Source of the DNA: Acidovorax sp. MR-S7
GTDB taxonomy: Bacteria > Pseudomonadota > Gammaproteobacteria > Burkholderiales > Burkholderiaceae_C
Assembly: GCF_000400995.2 (NCBI RefSeq)
Contig: NZ_DF238900.1
Span: 1-64,000 of the forward strand
Direction of reading: 5' to 3'
DNA length: 64,000 nt
Part shown: in pieces, positions 1 to 9,403 of the stretch
Layout: the number at the start of each line of letters is the position of its first letter
How positions within the stretch are numbered: position 1 is the stretch's first letter
The notes under the pieces: generated by a model
The model's database searches: none
Told to the model about the DNA's origin: nothing
Seen by the model: only the letters and a program-made list of their open reading frames with translations
Translations under genes and position numbers: made by a program

Positions 1-2
1 TC

Positions 3-68
3 ACCCAGCGCTGGCCGAGCGCGGGCGTGCGCGAGGGGGCCGTGTTCAGCTTCCCCAGCAGCCGCTGA
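3..68 (+). CDS. C-terminal end of an unidentified protein (partial)
   Basis: An open frame enters from the left edge and stops at TGA 66-68. The visible tail is about 21 residues ending in VFSFPSSR. It is followed 20 bases later by a strong intrinsic terminator, which fits the end of a rightward gene. Too little is visible to name the product. Confidence 0.35.
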   Translation, partial: TQRWPSAGVREGAVFSFPSSR

Positions 69-87
69 AGCAGCGCCGCACGCACAA

Positions 88-120
88 AAAAGCCCCTGGG
101 CCTCGCGGCCCAGGGGCTTT
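88..120. terminator. Bidirectional intrinsic terminator
   Basis: AAAGCCCCTGGGCC and its exact complement flank a 4-base loop (TCGC). The A-tract on one side and T-tract on the other make it work on both strands. It sits between two convergent genes, the partial gene ending at 68 and the Bug-family gene ending at 139. Confidence 0.9.
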
Positions 121-138
121 GTCTTTGGAACGGCTGCG

Positions 139-1143
139 TCAGTCGAGCGTGATGCCGGCGGTCTTGATCACGCCGCGCCACTTGTCCACCTCGGTGCGCA
201 GGAATTTCGCCGAGGCCTGCGGGTCGAGCCCCGAGGGCAGCACGCCCACGGCGTCGAGCTTGGCCTTCACCTCGGGCGCGGGCAGGGCCTTGGCGATCTC
301 GGCGTACAGGCGGTCCACGATGGGCTGGGGCGTGCCCACGGGCACAGCCGCGAGGAACCAGGCATCGGCCGTGAAGCCCTTGAGGCCGGCCTCCGTCATC
401 GTCGGCACGTTGGGCATGGACGGCAGGCGCTCGGTATGCGCCACGGCCAGCGCGCGCACCTTGCCCGCGTTGAGCTGCGAGGCGATGGTCACGGCGGTGA
501 GGAAGCCGAAGTCCGTCTCGCCCGCCACGAGCGACACCACCGACGGCGCGCTGCCCTTGTAGGGGATGTGGCTGACCTTGACCTTGGCCTGCATGGCGTA
601 CAGCTCGGCGCCCAGGTGGTTCGGGCCGCCCGTGCCGGACGAGGGGTAGTTGAGCTTGCCGGGCGCGGCCTGCGCCGCGGCGGTGAGGTCGGCCAGCGAG
701 CGCAGCGGGCTGTTCTCGCCCACGGTGAGCACGAGCGGGCTGCGGCCCACGAGGCTCACGGGCGCGAAGTCGCGCAGCGGGTCGTAGGGCAGCTTGGTGT
801 AGAGGCCCGGCGCCATGGACATGCAGCCCACGTCGCCCAGGATGACCGTGTAGCCGTCCGGCGGCGCCTTGGCCACGAGGTCGCAGCCGATGGTGCCGTT
901 GGCGCCGGGCTTGTTGTCCACCACCACCGTGGCCTGCATGTTCTCGCCCATCTTCTGCGCCAGCAGGCGGCCCAGGATGTCGGTCGAGCCGCCGGGCGCG
1001 AACGGGATGACGAGGCGGATGGGCTTGGTGGGATAGGCGCCGGCGTTCTGGGCCTGCGCCAGGGGCGCGGACAGGGCCGCGGCGGCTGCGGCACCGCCGA
1101 TCAGCGCGCGCCAGAGCGCACGGGACTTTGCAGGAGGGTTCAT
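139..1143 (-). CDS. Bug-family (TctC-like) periplasmic solute-binding protein
   Basis: 334 residues. It is a periplasmic binding protein of the Bug / tripartite tricarboxylate transporter family, which is hugely expanded in Burkholderiales. The N-terminus has basic residues, an Ala-rich hydrophobic stretch and an LAQAQN cleavage region. Next come the family hallmarks PTKPIRLVIPFAPGGSTD, then VVVDNKPGANGTIG, PDGYT and YPSSGTGGPNHLGAELY. I chose the ATG at 1143 because it begins the signal peptide; a longer frame to 1326 adds unrelated sequence. No TctA or TctB membrane genes are adjacent, as is usual for orphan Bug proteins, so the ligand (often a carboxylate) cannot be read from context. Confidence 0.93.
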   Translation of the reverse strand: MNPPAKSRALWRALIGGAAAAAALSAPLAQAQNAGAYPTKPIRLVIPFAPGGSTDILGRLLAQKMGENMQATVVVDNKPGANGTIGCDLVAKAPPDGYTVILGDVGCMSMAPGLYTKLPYDPLRDFAPVSLVGRSPLVLTVGENSPLRSLADLTAAAQAAPGKLNYPSSGTGGPNHLGAELYAMQAKVKVSHIPYKGSAPSVVSLVAGETDFGFLTAVTIASQLNAGKVRALAVAHTERLPSMPNVPTMTEAGLKGFTADAWFLAAVPVGTPQPIVDRLYAEIAKALPAPEVKAKLDAVGVLPSGLDPQASAKFLRTEVDKWRGVIKTAGITLD

Positions 1144-1273
1144 GGGTTCCTTGGGGATTCGTTGCGGGGGCGGCGCAGCATAGCAAAGGCCGGGCACGGG
1201 CAGCCTGCATTGACGCAGGTCCTCGCGCACCTGCCGGAGCACTGCTACAGTTGGTTGCACTACCGGGCCCCGC

Positions 1274-2392
1274 ATGACCGCCGCTCCCTCCACCCACGCC
1301 TCGAAGACCCACTGGGCCGTGCGCATGAACTGGCGTAACCGTTCGGTCTTCTTCGCGCTGCTGGGCCTGATCGTGGGCCTCCATCTCCACCAGACCGGCC
1401 GCCTTGCGGCGGGGTGGGCGTGGCTGGTGCTGCAGTTCGCGGTCTATCCGCAAGTCATCTACCAGCACGCACGGCGCAGCGCCCACCCGCGCCGCGCCGA
1501 GGAGCGCAACATGGCGCTCGACGGCTTCTGCTTCGGCATCTGGATCGTCTGGATGGGCCTGCCCCTGTGGATCAGCTTCATCCTGTTCATCGCGGTGTGC
1601 GTGAACCTCGTCGTCTTCAAGGGGCCGACCGGCCTGGCCGAACTGGCCGGGGTCGTGGTGGCAGGCATGCTGCTGGGTGCGGCCATCTTCTGGCCGCCAG
1701 TCTGGACACCCGACACCAGCCTGTCCGTGTCGCTGCTGTGCATGGCGGTGCTGACGGCGTTCCTCGTCGTCTTCGCCCGCGATGGCTATCTGCGCGCCAA
1801 GGGACTGTACGAAAGCCGCAAACAGGCGCAGCGGCAGCTGGACGAGATCCGCATGCTGCAGGTGCGCCTGCACGACATGGCGCTGCGCGACCCGCTCACC
1901 GGGCTGTTCAACCGGCGCTCGCTCGACACCGCGCTGGCCGAAGCGCTCGCCCGCTGCCAGCAGGCCCGCGAGCCGCTGTGCGTGCTGATGATCGACATCG
2001 ACCACTTCAAGCACATCAACGACACCCACGGCCATCCGGCCGGCGACGCGGTCCTGCAGGCGCTGGCGCACCTGCTGCAGTCGCACGTGCGCGCCAGCGA
2101 CCTGGCCATACGCATGGGCGGAGAGGAGTTCCTGCTGGCGCTGCCCAACGTCCCGATCACGCAGGCGCAAGAGCGCGCGCAGGCACTGCGCACCGCGTTC
2201 GAAGACCTGCAGGTCGCCTATGGCGCGGCGACGCTGCGCGGCACGCTGTCCTGCGGCATCGCATGCTTTCCGGGACACGGCGCCAGCGCCACGAAGCTGG
2301 TGCAGGCGGCCGACGCCGCGCTCTACGCGGCCAAGCTGGCCGGCCGCAACCGGGTGGTGGCGCACGCGGCGCAGGAAGCGCCCGTGTCCTGA
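1274..2392 (+). CDS. MASE2-GGDEF diguanylate cyclase
   Basis: 372 residues. It makes cyclic di-GMP from two GTP at the inner membrane. The N-terminal half (about residues 20-180) is hydrophobic and resembles a MASE2 sensor, with the conserved EERNMALDGFCFGIW stretch. A short helix leads to a GGDEF domain (about 205-365). The active site is GGEEF at residues 282-286, and RASD at 273-276 is a complete inhibitory I-site five residues upstream, so product feedback is expected. No EAL domain is present. An alternative ATG at 1325 (MNWRNR) would drop 17 residues. It is divergent from the Bug gene, with a 130-bp shared upstream region. Confidence 0.92.
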   Translation: MTAAPSTHASKTHWAVRMNWRNRSVFFALLGLIVGLHLHQTGRLAAGWAWLVLQFAVYPQVIYQHARRSAHPRRAEERNMALDGFCFGIWIVWMGLPLWISFILFIAVCVNLVVFKGPTGLAELAGVVVAGMLLGAAIFWPPVWTPDTSLSVSLLCMAVLTAFLVVFARDGYLRAKGLYESRKQAQRQLDEIRMLQVRLHDMALRDPLTGLFNRRSLDTALAEALARCQQAREPLCVLMIDIDHFKHINDTHGHPAGDAVLQALAHLLQSHVRASDLAIRMGGEEFLLALPNVPITQAQERAQALRTAFEDLQVAYGAATLRGTLSCGIACFPGHGASATKLVQAADAALYAAKLAGRNRVVAHAAQEAPVS

Positions 2393-2402
2393 GTCTTCCG
2401 GC

Positions 2403-3242
2403 TCACTGCGCCCCGTCCGCGAGCTTGCGCGGCCGCTTGGCGGGCGCAGGGGCCGCGCGGGGGCGGCGCAGCGTGTCGGCATCCAGGATCAGGCGGCCCT
2501 GGATGCGGCCCTTCATGCGCTTGACGCTGCTGGCCGCGTCCTGCATATGGCGCTCCATGAGCACGCGGACCTTCTCGGCGTCGCGCGCGCGCGCGGCCTG
2601 CACGATGTCGCGATGGAACTGCGCATTGGTCTCGCCAAAGCGCCGGTGCTCGGCCTGCGAGGTGCGGTTGCCCAGCACGATGAGCTGGCGGATCATCTCG
2701 TTGATCAGCTCGCAGGTGAAGCGCAGGAACGGGTTGGGGTTGGCCGCCGCGAGGATGTCGTGGAAGTTCACGTCCTCGCGCCGCTGGTTCAGCAGGTCGC
2801 CCTGGGCCTGCGTGGGGTCGCAGCAGGCGATGCTGTGCTCCAGCGCCTCGAAGTCGGCCTCGTCCAGGTGCGCCACGGCGCCGGCGGCCAGCAGGGGTTC
2901 GAGCTGCTGGCGCACGGCGTAGATGTCGTCGATGGTCACTTCCTTGAAGAACAGGTAGTTCTGCATGAACTGCAGCGTGCGGTCCAGCGGCACCTCGACG
3001 ATGGTGCCGCCGCCCGACGGGCCCGTGGAGATGGTGACGAGGCCCTGCACCTCCAGCGACTTGAGCGCCTCGCGGATGGTGCCCTTGCTGACCTGGAACT
3101 GCGCCTGCAGCTCGCTCTCGCGCGGCAGGCGGTCGCCGGGGCTCAGGTTCTTCTCGGTGATCATCCGCTTGATCTCCTGGGCCACGAGATCGGAGCGCTT
3201 GAGCTGCTTGATCGCCAGGGGAGCGGACTTCTGTGTTTCCAT
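2403..3242 (-). CDS. GntR/FadR-type transcriptional regulator
   Basis: 279 residues. It has an N-terminal winged helix of the GntR family (about residues 15-85: LVAQEIKRMITEKNLSPGDR, then LPRESELQAQFQVSKGTIRE) and an all-helical FCD ligand-binding domain at the C-terminus, which makes it FadR-subfamily. The start at 3242 (METQKS) gives the usual length; a longer frame to 3329 looks non-coding. It is divergent from the ABC transporter and hydrolase operon starting at 3479, separated by 236 bp that contains a palindrome at 3303-3317. I infer that it controls that operon in response to the transported substrate or a breakdown product. Confidence 0.9.
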   Translation of the reverse strand: METQKSAPLAIKQLKRSDLVAQEIKRMITEKNLSPGDRLPRESELQAQFQVSKGTIREALKSLEVQGLVTISTGPSGGGTIVEVPLDRTLQFMQNYLFFKEVTIDDIYAVRQQLEPLLAAGAVAHLDEADFEALEHSIACCDPTQAQGDLLNQRREDVNFHDILAAANPNPFLRFTCELINEMIRQLIVLGNRTSQAEHRRFGETNAQFHRDIVQAARARDAEKVRVLMERHMQDAASSVKRMKGRIQGRLILDADTLRRPRAAPAPAKRPRKLADGAQ

Positions 3243-3302
3243 GGCTTGTTGTCTTTCCTCGGGGTGGTCAGGCGCCGCCGGCACCCCTGCATTCGCTGTC
3301 CT

Positions 3303-3317
3303 GGTGCAGTATGCACC
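3303..3317. promoter_or_regulatory. Candidate operator palindrome between regulator and ABC operon
   Basis: GGTGCA-GTA-TGCACC is a perfect 6+3+6 inverted repeat. It lies 60 bp upstream of the regulator start and about 160 bp upstream of the binding-protein gene. Dyads of this size are typical of GntR-family sites. An AT-rich stretch with TATAAAT (3379-3385) lies nearer the binding-protein gene and may be part of its promoter. The assignment is inferred from position only. Confidence 0.4.
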
Positions 3318-3478
3318 GCCCGGGGGCATGGTGGAAGCTTCTAGGGTTTGTACGCGTCATATTCATTCTATTTGTCACTATAAATATGAGCAAGGAGCGT
3401 GAGCGCATGGCCCAGCGGATTGGCATGCAACGTGCTCTGACACAAGCCCCAACCCGTTCCCACACCACGGAGTCCCTC

Positions 3479-4684
3479 ATGCAACGTCGTCACCTCCTGC
3501 AACTTTCCGCGCTCGGCGCACTGCCCGCATCCCTCGGCCTGGGCGCCAGCGCCTGGGCCCAGTCCAAGGATGCGATCCAGTTCGGCTGCCCCGTGCCCAT
3601 GTCGGGCGCGTTCGCGGCCAACGGCAAGTACGCAGACCTGGGGATGAAGCTCGCCATCGAGCAGTACGGCAAGGCCCTGGACCGCCCCCTGGCCTACACG
3701 CTGCTCGACACCGAAGGCAAGCCAGCCACCGCCGTGCGCAAGGTGCAGGAGTCGGCCCAGCAAAAGGGCGCGCGCTTCTTCGCGGGCGGCATCCTGTCGT
3801 CCGAGGCCCTGGCCATGGGCAAGGAGGCCGAGAAGGCCGGCGGCATCTTCATCACCACGGCAGGCGCCGACGAGCTCACGGGCACGGACTGCAACAGCGC
3901 CACGTTCCGCTGGTCGGTGCCCACCTTCGGCGCCATCGAGCAGACGGTGCGCCCGCTGCTCGACGCCCATCCCAAGGCCAAGCGCTGGTACACCATCACG
4001 CCGCAGTACGTGTTCGGCGACGGCCTGCTCACCGCCGCCAAGAACATCTTCAAGGAAAAGGGCATCGAGCACGTGGGCAACAGCTACCACTCGCTGACCG
4101 AGAAGGAGTTCAGCGGCTACCTCACCAACGCCATGGCCGCCAAGCCCGACGTGCTGCTGCTGCTCAACTTCGGCGCCCAGTCGTCCGACGCGCTGCGCCA
4201 GGCGGTGAGCTTCGGCATGCACAAGAACATGACCATCCTGATCGCCTGGGCCTCGGGGCTGGAGCAGTTCGAGTCGCTCGGCGCCGACCTGTGCGACGGC
4301 GTGTATTTCGGCGCGCAGTACTGGCACACGGCGGACACGCCGCTGAACCACGACCTGGTCAAGCGCTCGCAAGCCACGTTCAAGTCCAACCCCAACTACA
4401 GCCTGGCGGGCTCCTACATCTGCACCAAGCTGCTGATCGACGCCATCATCAAGGCCGGCACCGTGGACCAGAAGGCCGTCGTCGCAGCGCTGGAGGGCAT
4501 GAAGTACCAGGGCCTGACGGGCGAGGAAGAGGTGCGCAAGGCCGACCACCAGGTGCTCAAGAACTACTACCTGCTCAAGGGCAAGGCCAAGTCCAAGATG
4601 GCCAACAAGGACGACTACGTGGATGTGGTGAGCTCCGGCAAGTCCTTCCTGCCCGTGGACAAGACCGGCTGCAAGCTGGCCTGA
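3479..4684 (+). CDS. Branched-chain amino acid-type ABC transporter substrate-binding protein
   Basis: 401 residues. It is the periplasmic receptor of the Liv-type (HAAT) importer encoded by the next four genes. The N-terminus MQRRHLLQLSALGALPASLG with an ASAWA-Q cleavage site looks like a Tat-type signal (twin Arg). The rest is a Peripla_BP_6 fold: IQFGCPVPMSGAFAANGKY near the N-terminus, a ligand-lobe FAGGILSSEALA segment, and DVLLLLNFGAQSSDALRQA. The ATG at 3479 is preceded by GGAG at good spacing; upstream ATGs at 3386 and 3409 lack a signal sequence. Proteins of this group bind leucine, urea, short amides or aromatic acids, so the fold does not fix the substrate. Confidence 0.92.
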   Translation: MQRRHLLQLSALGALPASLGLGASAWAQSKDAIQFGCPVPMSGAFAANGKYADLGMKLAIEQYGKALDRPLAYTLLDTEGKPATAVRKVQESAQQKGARFFAGGILSSEALAMGKEAEKAGGIFITTAGADELTGTDCNSATFRWSVPTFGAIEQTVRPLLDAHPKAKRWYTITPQYVFGDGLLTAAKNIFKEKGIEHVGNSYHSLTEKEFSGYLTNAMAAKPDVLLLLNFGAQSSDALRQAVSFGMHKNMTILIAWASGLEQFESLGADLCDGVYFGAQYWHTADTPLNHDLVKRSQATFKSNPNYSLAGSYICTKLLIDAIIKAGTVDQKAVVAALEGMKYQGLTGEEEVRKADHQVLKNYYLLKGKAKSKMANKDDYVDVVSSGKSFLPVDKTGCKLA

Positions 4685-4710
4685 CGGGCCGCCGCCGGTT
4701 CTCAAGCAGA

Positions 4711-4761
4711 AAACGCCTCCAGCGCTTTCATAGCAAGCGCTGGCAGCTATATTTTTGATAG
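4711..4761 (-). repeat. Comamonadaceae-type palindromic element, copy 1
   Basis: GCCTCCAGCGCTTTCATAGCAAGCGCTGG followed by CAGCTATATTTTTGATAG. The inverted repeat CCAGCGCTT / AAGCGCTGG surrounds a short loop. It fills the gap between the binding-protein gene and livH, so it lies inside the operon and could modulate the transcript as a hairpin. Confidence 0.85.
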
Positions 4762-4767
4762 TCCTCC

Positions 4768-5628
4768 ATGAGCATCTACCTGCTACAGACCATCAACGGG
4801 ATCGGCATCGGCATGCTGTATTTCCTGTTGGCCGTGGGCCTGTCCATCGTGTTCGGCCTGCTGCGCTTCGTGAACTTCGCGCACGGCGCCTTCTACCTGC
4901 TGGGCGCGTACTTCTGCTACCAGATGACGCGCTGGGGCCTGAGCTTCTGGCTGGCCCTCGTGGTGGCGCCCCTGGCCGTGGGCGCCATCGGCTGGTTCAC
5001 CGAGAAGCTCATGCTGCGCCATGTGTACGCCAAGCCGCACGAATTCCACATCATCGTCACCGTGGGCCTCGCGCTGGTGGTGCAGGAGCTGGTGATCCTG
5101 CAGTGGGGCCCCTTGGGCGACAGCGTGGCCGTGCCCGAGCTGCTGCAGGGCGTGGTGATGTGGGGCAGCTTCGTCTACCCGAAGTACCGGCTGTTCGTGA
5201 TCGGCTTCACGGCCGTGCTGGCGGTGCTGCTGTGGTGGGTGCTGGAGGGCACGCGCCTGGGCAGCGCGGTGCGCGCAGGCAGCGAATCGACCGAGATGGT
5301 CTCGCTGCTGGGCCTGAACGTGTTGCGCATCTTCAGCCTGGTATTCGCGCTGGGCGCTGCCACGGCGGCGCTGGCGGGCGTGCTGGCCGCGCCCATCCGC
5401 GGCGCCGAGCCGTTCATGGGCATCGAGGCGCTGGGCGTGGCCTTCGTGATCGTGGTCGTGGGCGGCCTGGGCAGCTTCGGCGGCGCACTCGTCGGCGGGC
5501 TGCTCATCGGCATCGTCCAGAGCGTGATGAGCACGCTGTGGCCCGAGGGCGCACGCCTGATGATCTACGTGGCCATGGCCGCCGTGCTGCTGCTGCGCCC
5601 CCATGGCCTGCTGGGCCGCAAAGGATGA
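4768..5628 (+). CDS. livH: ABC transporter permease, LivH type
   Basis: 286 residues and about eight membrane helices, spanning the inner membrane as one half of the importer channel. Family features are the N-terminal helix with NGIGIGMLYFLLAVGLSIVF, FGLLRFVNFAHGAFYLLGAY, and the C-terminal GVAFVIVVVGGLGSFGGAL coupling region that contacts the ATPases. The start at 4768 follows a TCCTCC stretch rather than a clear Shine-Dalgarno, but homology begins here. The stop codon is 7 bp before livM. Confidence 0.94.
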   Translation: MSIYLLQTINGIGIGMLYFLLAVGLSIVFGLLRFVNFAHGAFYLLGAYFCYQMTRWGLSFWLALVVAPLAVGAIGWFTEKLMLRHVYAKPHEFHIIVTVGLALVVQELVILQWGPLGDSVAVPELLQGVVMWGSFVYPKYRLFVIGFTAVLAVLLWWVLEGTRLGSAVRAGSESTEMVSLLGLNVLRIFSLVFALGAATAALAGVLAAPIRGAEPFMGIEALGVAFVIVVVGGLGSFGGALVGGLLIGIVQSVMSTLWPEGARLMIYVAMAAVLLLRPHGLLGRKG

Positions 5629-5635
5629 CCTCACC

Positions 5636-6628
5636 ATGACCAGGCACTTCCATCTTCTTCTCGCGCTGGCCATCGTGGTGGCCATGCCGCTATTCATGCA
5701 GTCGGGCTCGCTCGCCAGCGAGGTGCTGATCTTCGGCCTCGCCGCCATGGGCTGCAACCTGCTGCTGGGCTACACCGGCCTGCTCTCGTTCGGCCAGGGC
5801 ATCTTCTTCGGCCTGGGCAGCTACACCATCGGCCTGCTGCTCACGCGCTGGCCGCTGCCCATGCCGCTGGCCCTCGCGGCCGCCGTCGCCATGGGCGCCG
5901 CGGGCGCCGCCATCGTCGGCTGGGTCGCCATCCGCCAGCGCGGCACCTACTTCGTGATGCTCACGCTGGCCTTCGCGCAGATGTTCTACTTCATCGCCTA
6001 TTCCGCCTCGGGCCTCACGGGCGGCGACAACGGCCTGCTGGACATCCCGCGCCCCTCGCTCGCGGTCGCGGGCCACACGCTGTGGCCGCTGGCCACGCCG
6101 TGGCAGTACTACGGCTTCGTGGCCGTGCTGTTCCTCGCCGCCTTCTGGTTCCTGCGCCGCGTGTGCGACTCGGTGTTCGGCCGCACGCTGCTGGCCGTGC
6201 GCGACAACGAGGAGCGTGCCGCCGCCGTGGGCTACGACCTGCGCCTGCTGAAGCTGCAGGCCTTCGTGATCTCGGGCGCCGTCACGGGCCTGGCCGGCGC
6301 GCTGCACGCGATGATGACCGGCATCGCTCCGCTGTCGAACGCCGAGTACCACACGAGCGAGATGATCCTCGTGATGACCGTCATCGGCGGCACGGGCAAC
6401 CTGCTGGCCTCGGTGCTGGGCGCGGCGTTCTACGTGCTGCTGGGCGACTGGCTCTCCACGCTGTGGCCGCGCTGGCTGCTGCTGCTGGGCGTGGTGCTGA
6501 TGGTGGTCAGCCTGGGGCTGCAGCGCGGGCTGTGGGGCCTGGGCGAAAGCCTGTGGGGCCTGGTGCGGCGCAAGGCGCCCAAGGACGCATCGTCCGCCGG
6601 CCTGAATGCGACGGGAGACAACGCATGA
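5636..6628 (+). CDS. livM: ABC transporter permease, LivM type
   Basis: 330 residues and about ten hydrophobic segments; partner permease of LivH. It shows GCNLLLGYTGLLSFGQGIFF, the RGTYFVMLTLAFAQMFYFIA loop, GGDNGLLDIPRPSL, and the coupling motif TVIGGTGNLLASVLGAAFYV near the C-terminus. The ATG at 5636 is preferred over the longer frame because it begins the first membrane helix. The last four bases form ATGA with the start of livG, so the two are translationally coupled. Confidence 0.94.
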   Translation: MTRHFHLLLALAIVVAMPLFMQSGSLASEVLIFGLAAMGCNLLLGYTGLLSFGQGIFFGLGSYTIGLLLTRWPLPMPLALAAAVAMGAAGAAIVGWVAIRQRGTYFVMLTLAFAQMFYFIAYSASGLTGGDNGLLDIPRPSLAVAGHTLWPLATPWQYYGFVAVLFLAAFWFLRRVCDSVFGRTLLAVRDNEERAAAVGYDLRLLKLQAFVISGAVTGLAGALHAMMTGIAPLSNAEYHTSEMILVMTVIGGTGNLLASVLGAAFYVLLGDWLSTLWPRWLLLLGVVLMVVSLGLQRGLWGLGESLWGLVRRKAPKDASSAGLNATGDNA

Positions 6629-7400
6629 GCGCCGCCGCCTCCCCCATCCTGCTCGAAGCCCAGGGCGTCGAGAAGCGCTACGACAAGTTCGTCGCCCTGG
6701 GCGGCGTAGACCTGAAGGTGCGCGCCAACACCGTGCACTCGGTCATCGGCCCCAACGGCGCGGGCAAGACCACGCTGTTCCACATGCTCACGGGCACCAA
6801 GACCGTGAGCGGCGGGCGCATCCTGTTCGACGGCCACGACGTGACGCGCGAGCCCGACCACCGGCGCGTGCGCCGGGGCATGGCGCGCTCGTTCCAGGTG
6901 ACCAGCCTGTTCCTCACCCTGCCGGTGCGCGAGAACCTGCGCCTGGCCGCGCAGGGCGTGGCGCCCGCCATGGCGCTCAACTGCTGGAGCCCGCCCGTGG
7001 GCCGCCGCTCGTGCGCCGACACGGTGGCGAGCGTGCTGGCGCGCCTGGGGCTGGAGCGCCACGCCGACACCCCGGCAGGCAACCTCTCGCACGGCCAGCA
7101 GCGGCGCCTGGAGGTGGGCATGGCGCTGGCTGCGCGGCCCAAGGCGATCTTCCTCGACGAGCCTACCTCCGGCATGGGCATCGACGACCTGGACGACATG
7201 AAGCGCCTGATCCAGGGCCTCAAGGACGAGCACACCGTGGTGCTCATCGAACACAACATGGGCATCGTCATGGACATCTCCGACACCATCACCGTGATGC
7301 AGCAGGGCCGCGTGCTGGCCGAAGGGCTGCCCGACGCGATCCGCGCCGACGACCGCGTGCGCAGCGCCTACCTGGGCAACATGATCACCGGGGGCAAGGC

Positions 7401-7404
<4 letters not shown>
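6625..7404 (+). CDS. livG: ABC transporter ATPase, LivG type
   Basis: 259 residues, cytoplasmic, energising LivHM. Walker A is GPNGAGKTT, the Q-loop follows ARSFQVTSLF, the signature is LSHGQQRRLEV (LSHGQ), and Walker B is KAIFLDEPTSGM followed by the H-loop IEHNM. It includes the C-terminal extension typical of BCA ATPases (RVRSAYLG). It overlaps both neighbours by ATGA, confirming the operon order livM-livG-livF. Confidence 0.95.
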
Positions 7405-8114
<710 letters not shown>

Positions 8115-8140
8115 CGCCTTCTTTCCCGCTGGAGACCCCC

Positions 8141-9403
8141 ATGGACCTGAATACCTCCGCCCCTTCCGTCGCCGCACTGCGCATCGACGGCGCACGCCTG
8201 TGGCAATCGCTGATGGACCTGGCGCGCATCGGCGGCACGCCCAAGGGCGGCGTGTGCCGCCTCGCGCTCACCGACCTGGACCGCCAGGGCCGCGACCTCT
8301 TCGCGCAATGGGCGCGCGACGCCGGCTGCACGCTGCGCGTCGATGCCATCGGCAACATCTTCGCGCGCCGCGCGGGCGCGGACGACAGCCTGCCGCCGGT
8401 GATGACCGGCAGCCACATCGACACCCAGCCCACGGGCGGCAAGTTCGACGGCAACTACGGCGTGATGGCGGGCCTGGAGGTGCTGCGCACGCTCAACGCC
8501 GCCGGCGTGCGCACGCGCGCGCCCATCGAGGTGGCCGTGTGGACCAACGAGGAAGGCTCGCGCTTCGTGCCCGTGATGATGGGCTCGGGCGTGTTCGCGG
8601 GCGCATTCACGCTGGAGCATGCGCTCGCGCAGCGCGACGCGCAGGGCGTGAGCGTGGGCGAGGCCCTCGCAGCTATCGGCTATGCCGGCGAGGCCGGCCC
8701 CGCCCCGGCCGTGGGCGCGTATTTCGAGGCGCACATCGAGCAGGGCCCCGTACTCGAGAAGCACGGGCGCGTGATCGGCGTGGTGCAGGCCGCCCTGGGC
8801 CAGCGCTGGTACGACGTGACCGTGCACGGCATGGAGGCGCATGCCGGCCCCACACCCATGGAGCTGCGCCAGGACGCGCTGCTGGCCGCGAGCCATCTCG
8901 TGGCCGAGGTCAACCGCATCGCGGTGAACCGCATGCCGCATGCGCGCGGCACGGTGGGTTCGCTGGAGGTGTTCCCGAACTCGCGCAACGTGATCCCGGG
9001 CCGCGTCAAGTTCAGCGTGGACCTGCGCGCGCCCGACGACGCCCAGCTGCTCGACATGGACGCCGCGCTGCGCAGCGCCTGCGCCCGCATCGCCGCCGAG
9101 CGCGGCCTGCGCGTGGACGTGGAGCAGGTGGTCTACTTCCCGCCGCAGCCCTTCACGCCGCACCTGGTGGAGGCCGTGCGCGCCAACGCGGCCGACCTGG
9201 GCTACGGCAGCATGGACGTGGTGAGCGGCGCCGGCCACGACGCCGTCTACGTGGCCCGCGTGGCGCCCGCGGCCATGATCTTCGTGCCCTGCGCAGACGG
9301 CATCAGCCACAACGAGATCGAGGACGCCGAGCCCGCCCACCTGGAGGCCGGCTGCAACGTGCTGCTGCGCGCCATGCTGGCGGCCGCGGAGGTGGTGTCG
9401 TGA
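8141..9403 (+). CDS. M20-type Zn-dependent amidase / N-carbamoyl amino acid hydrolase
   Basis: 420 residues, cytoplasmic. It belongs to the hydantoinase/carbamoylase family (allantoate amidohydrolase, N-carbamoyl-L-amino acid hydrolase, beta-ureidopropionase). Metal-site motifs are in order: TGSHIDTQPTGGKFDGNYGV (His and Asp ligands), WTNEEGSRF (Glu-Glu), AHIEQGP (His) and a C-terminal GAGHDAVY (His). A dimerisation lid lies around the VHGMEAHAGPTPM motif. It has a GGAG site 7 bp upstream. With the transporter upstream and the MlrC-like gene overlapping downstream, it probably cleaves a carbamoyl or amide bond in the imported compound. The exact substrate is unknown. Confidence 0.9.
   Translation: MDLNTSAPSVAALRIDGARLWQSLMDLARIGGTPKGGVCRLALTDLDRQGRDLFAQWARDAGCTLRVDAIGNIFARRAGADDSLPPVMTGSHIDTQPTGGKFDGNYGVMAGLEVLRTLNAAGVRTRAPIEVAVWTNEEGSRFVPVMMGSGVFAGAFTLEHALAQRDAQGVSVGEALAAIGYAGEAGPAPAVGAYFEAHIEQGPVLEKHGRVIGVVQAALGQRWYDVTVHGMEAHAGPTPMELRQDALLAASHLVAEVNRIAVNRMPHARGTVGSLEVFPNSRNVIPGRVKFSVDLRAPDDAQLLDMDAALRSACARIAAERGLRVDVEQVVYFPPQPFTPHLVEAVRANAADLGYGSMDVVSGAGHDAVYVARVAPAAMIFVPCADGISHNEIEDAEPAHLEAGCNVLLRAMLAAAEVVS

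Noticed and set aside
3386-3478. ATGs at 3386, 3409 and 3426 as starts of the ABC binding protein
   Set aside because: They add residues before the signal peptide; ATG 3479 has a well-spaced GGAG and begins the Tat-like signal.
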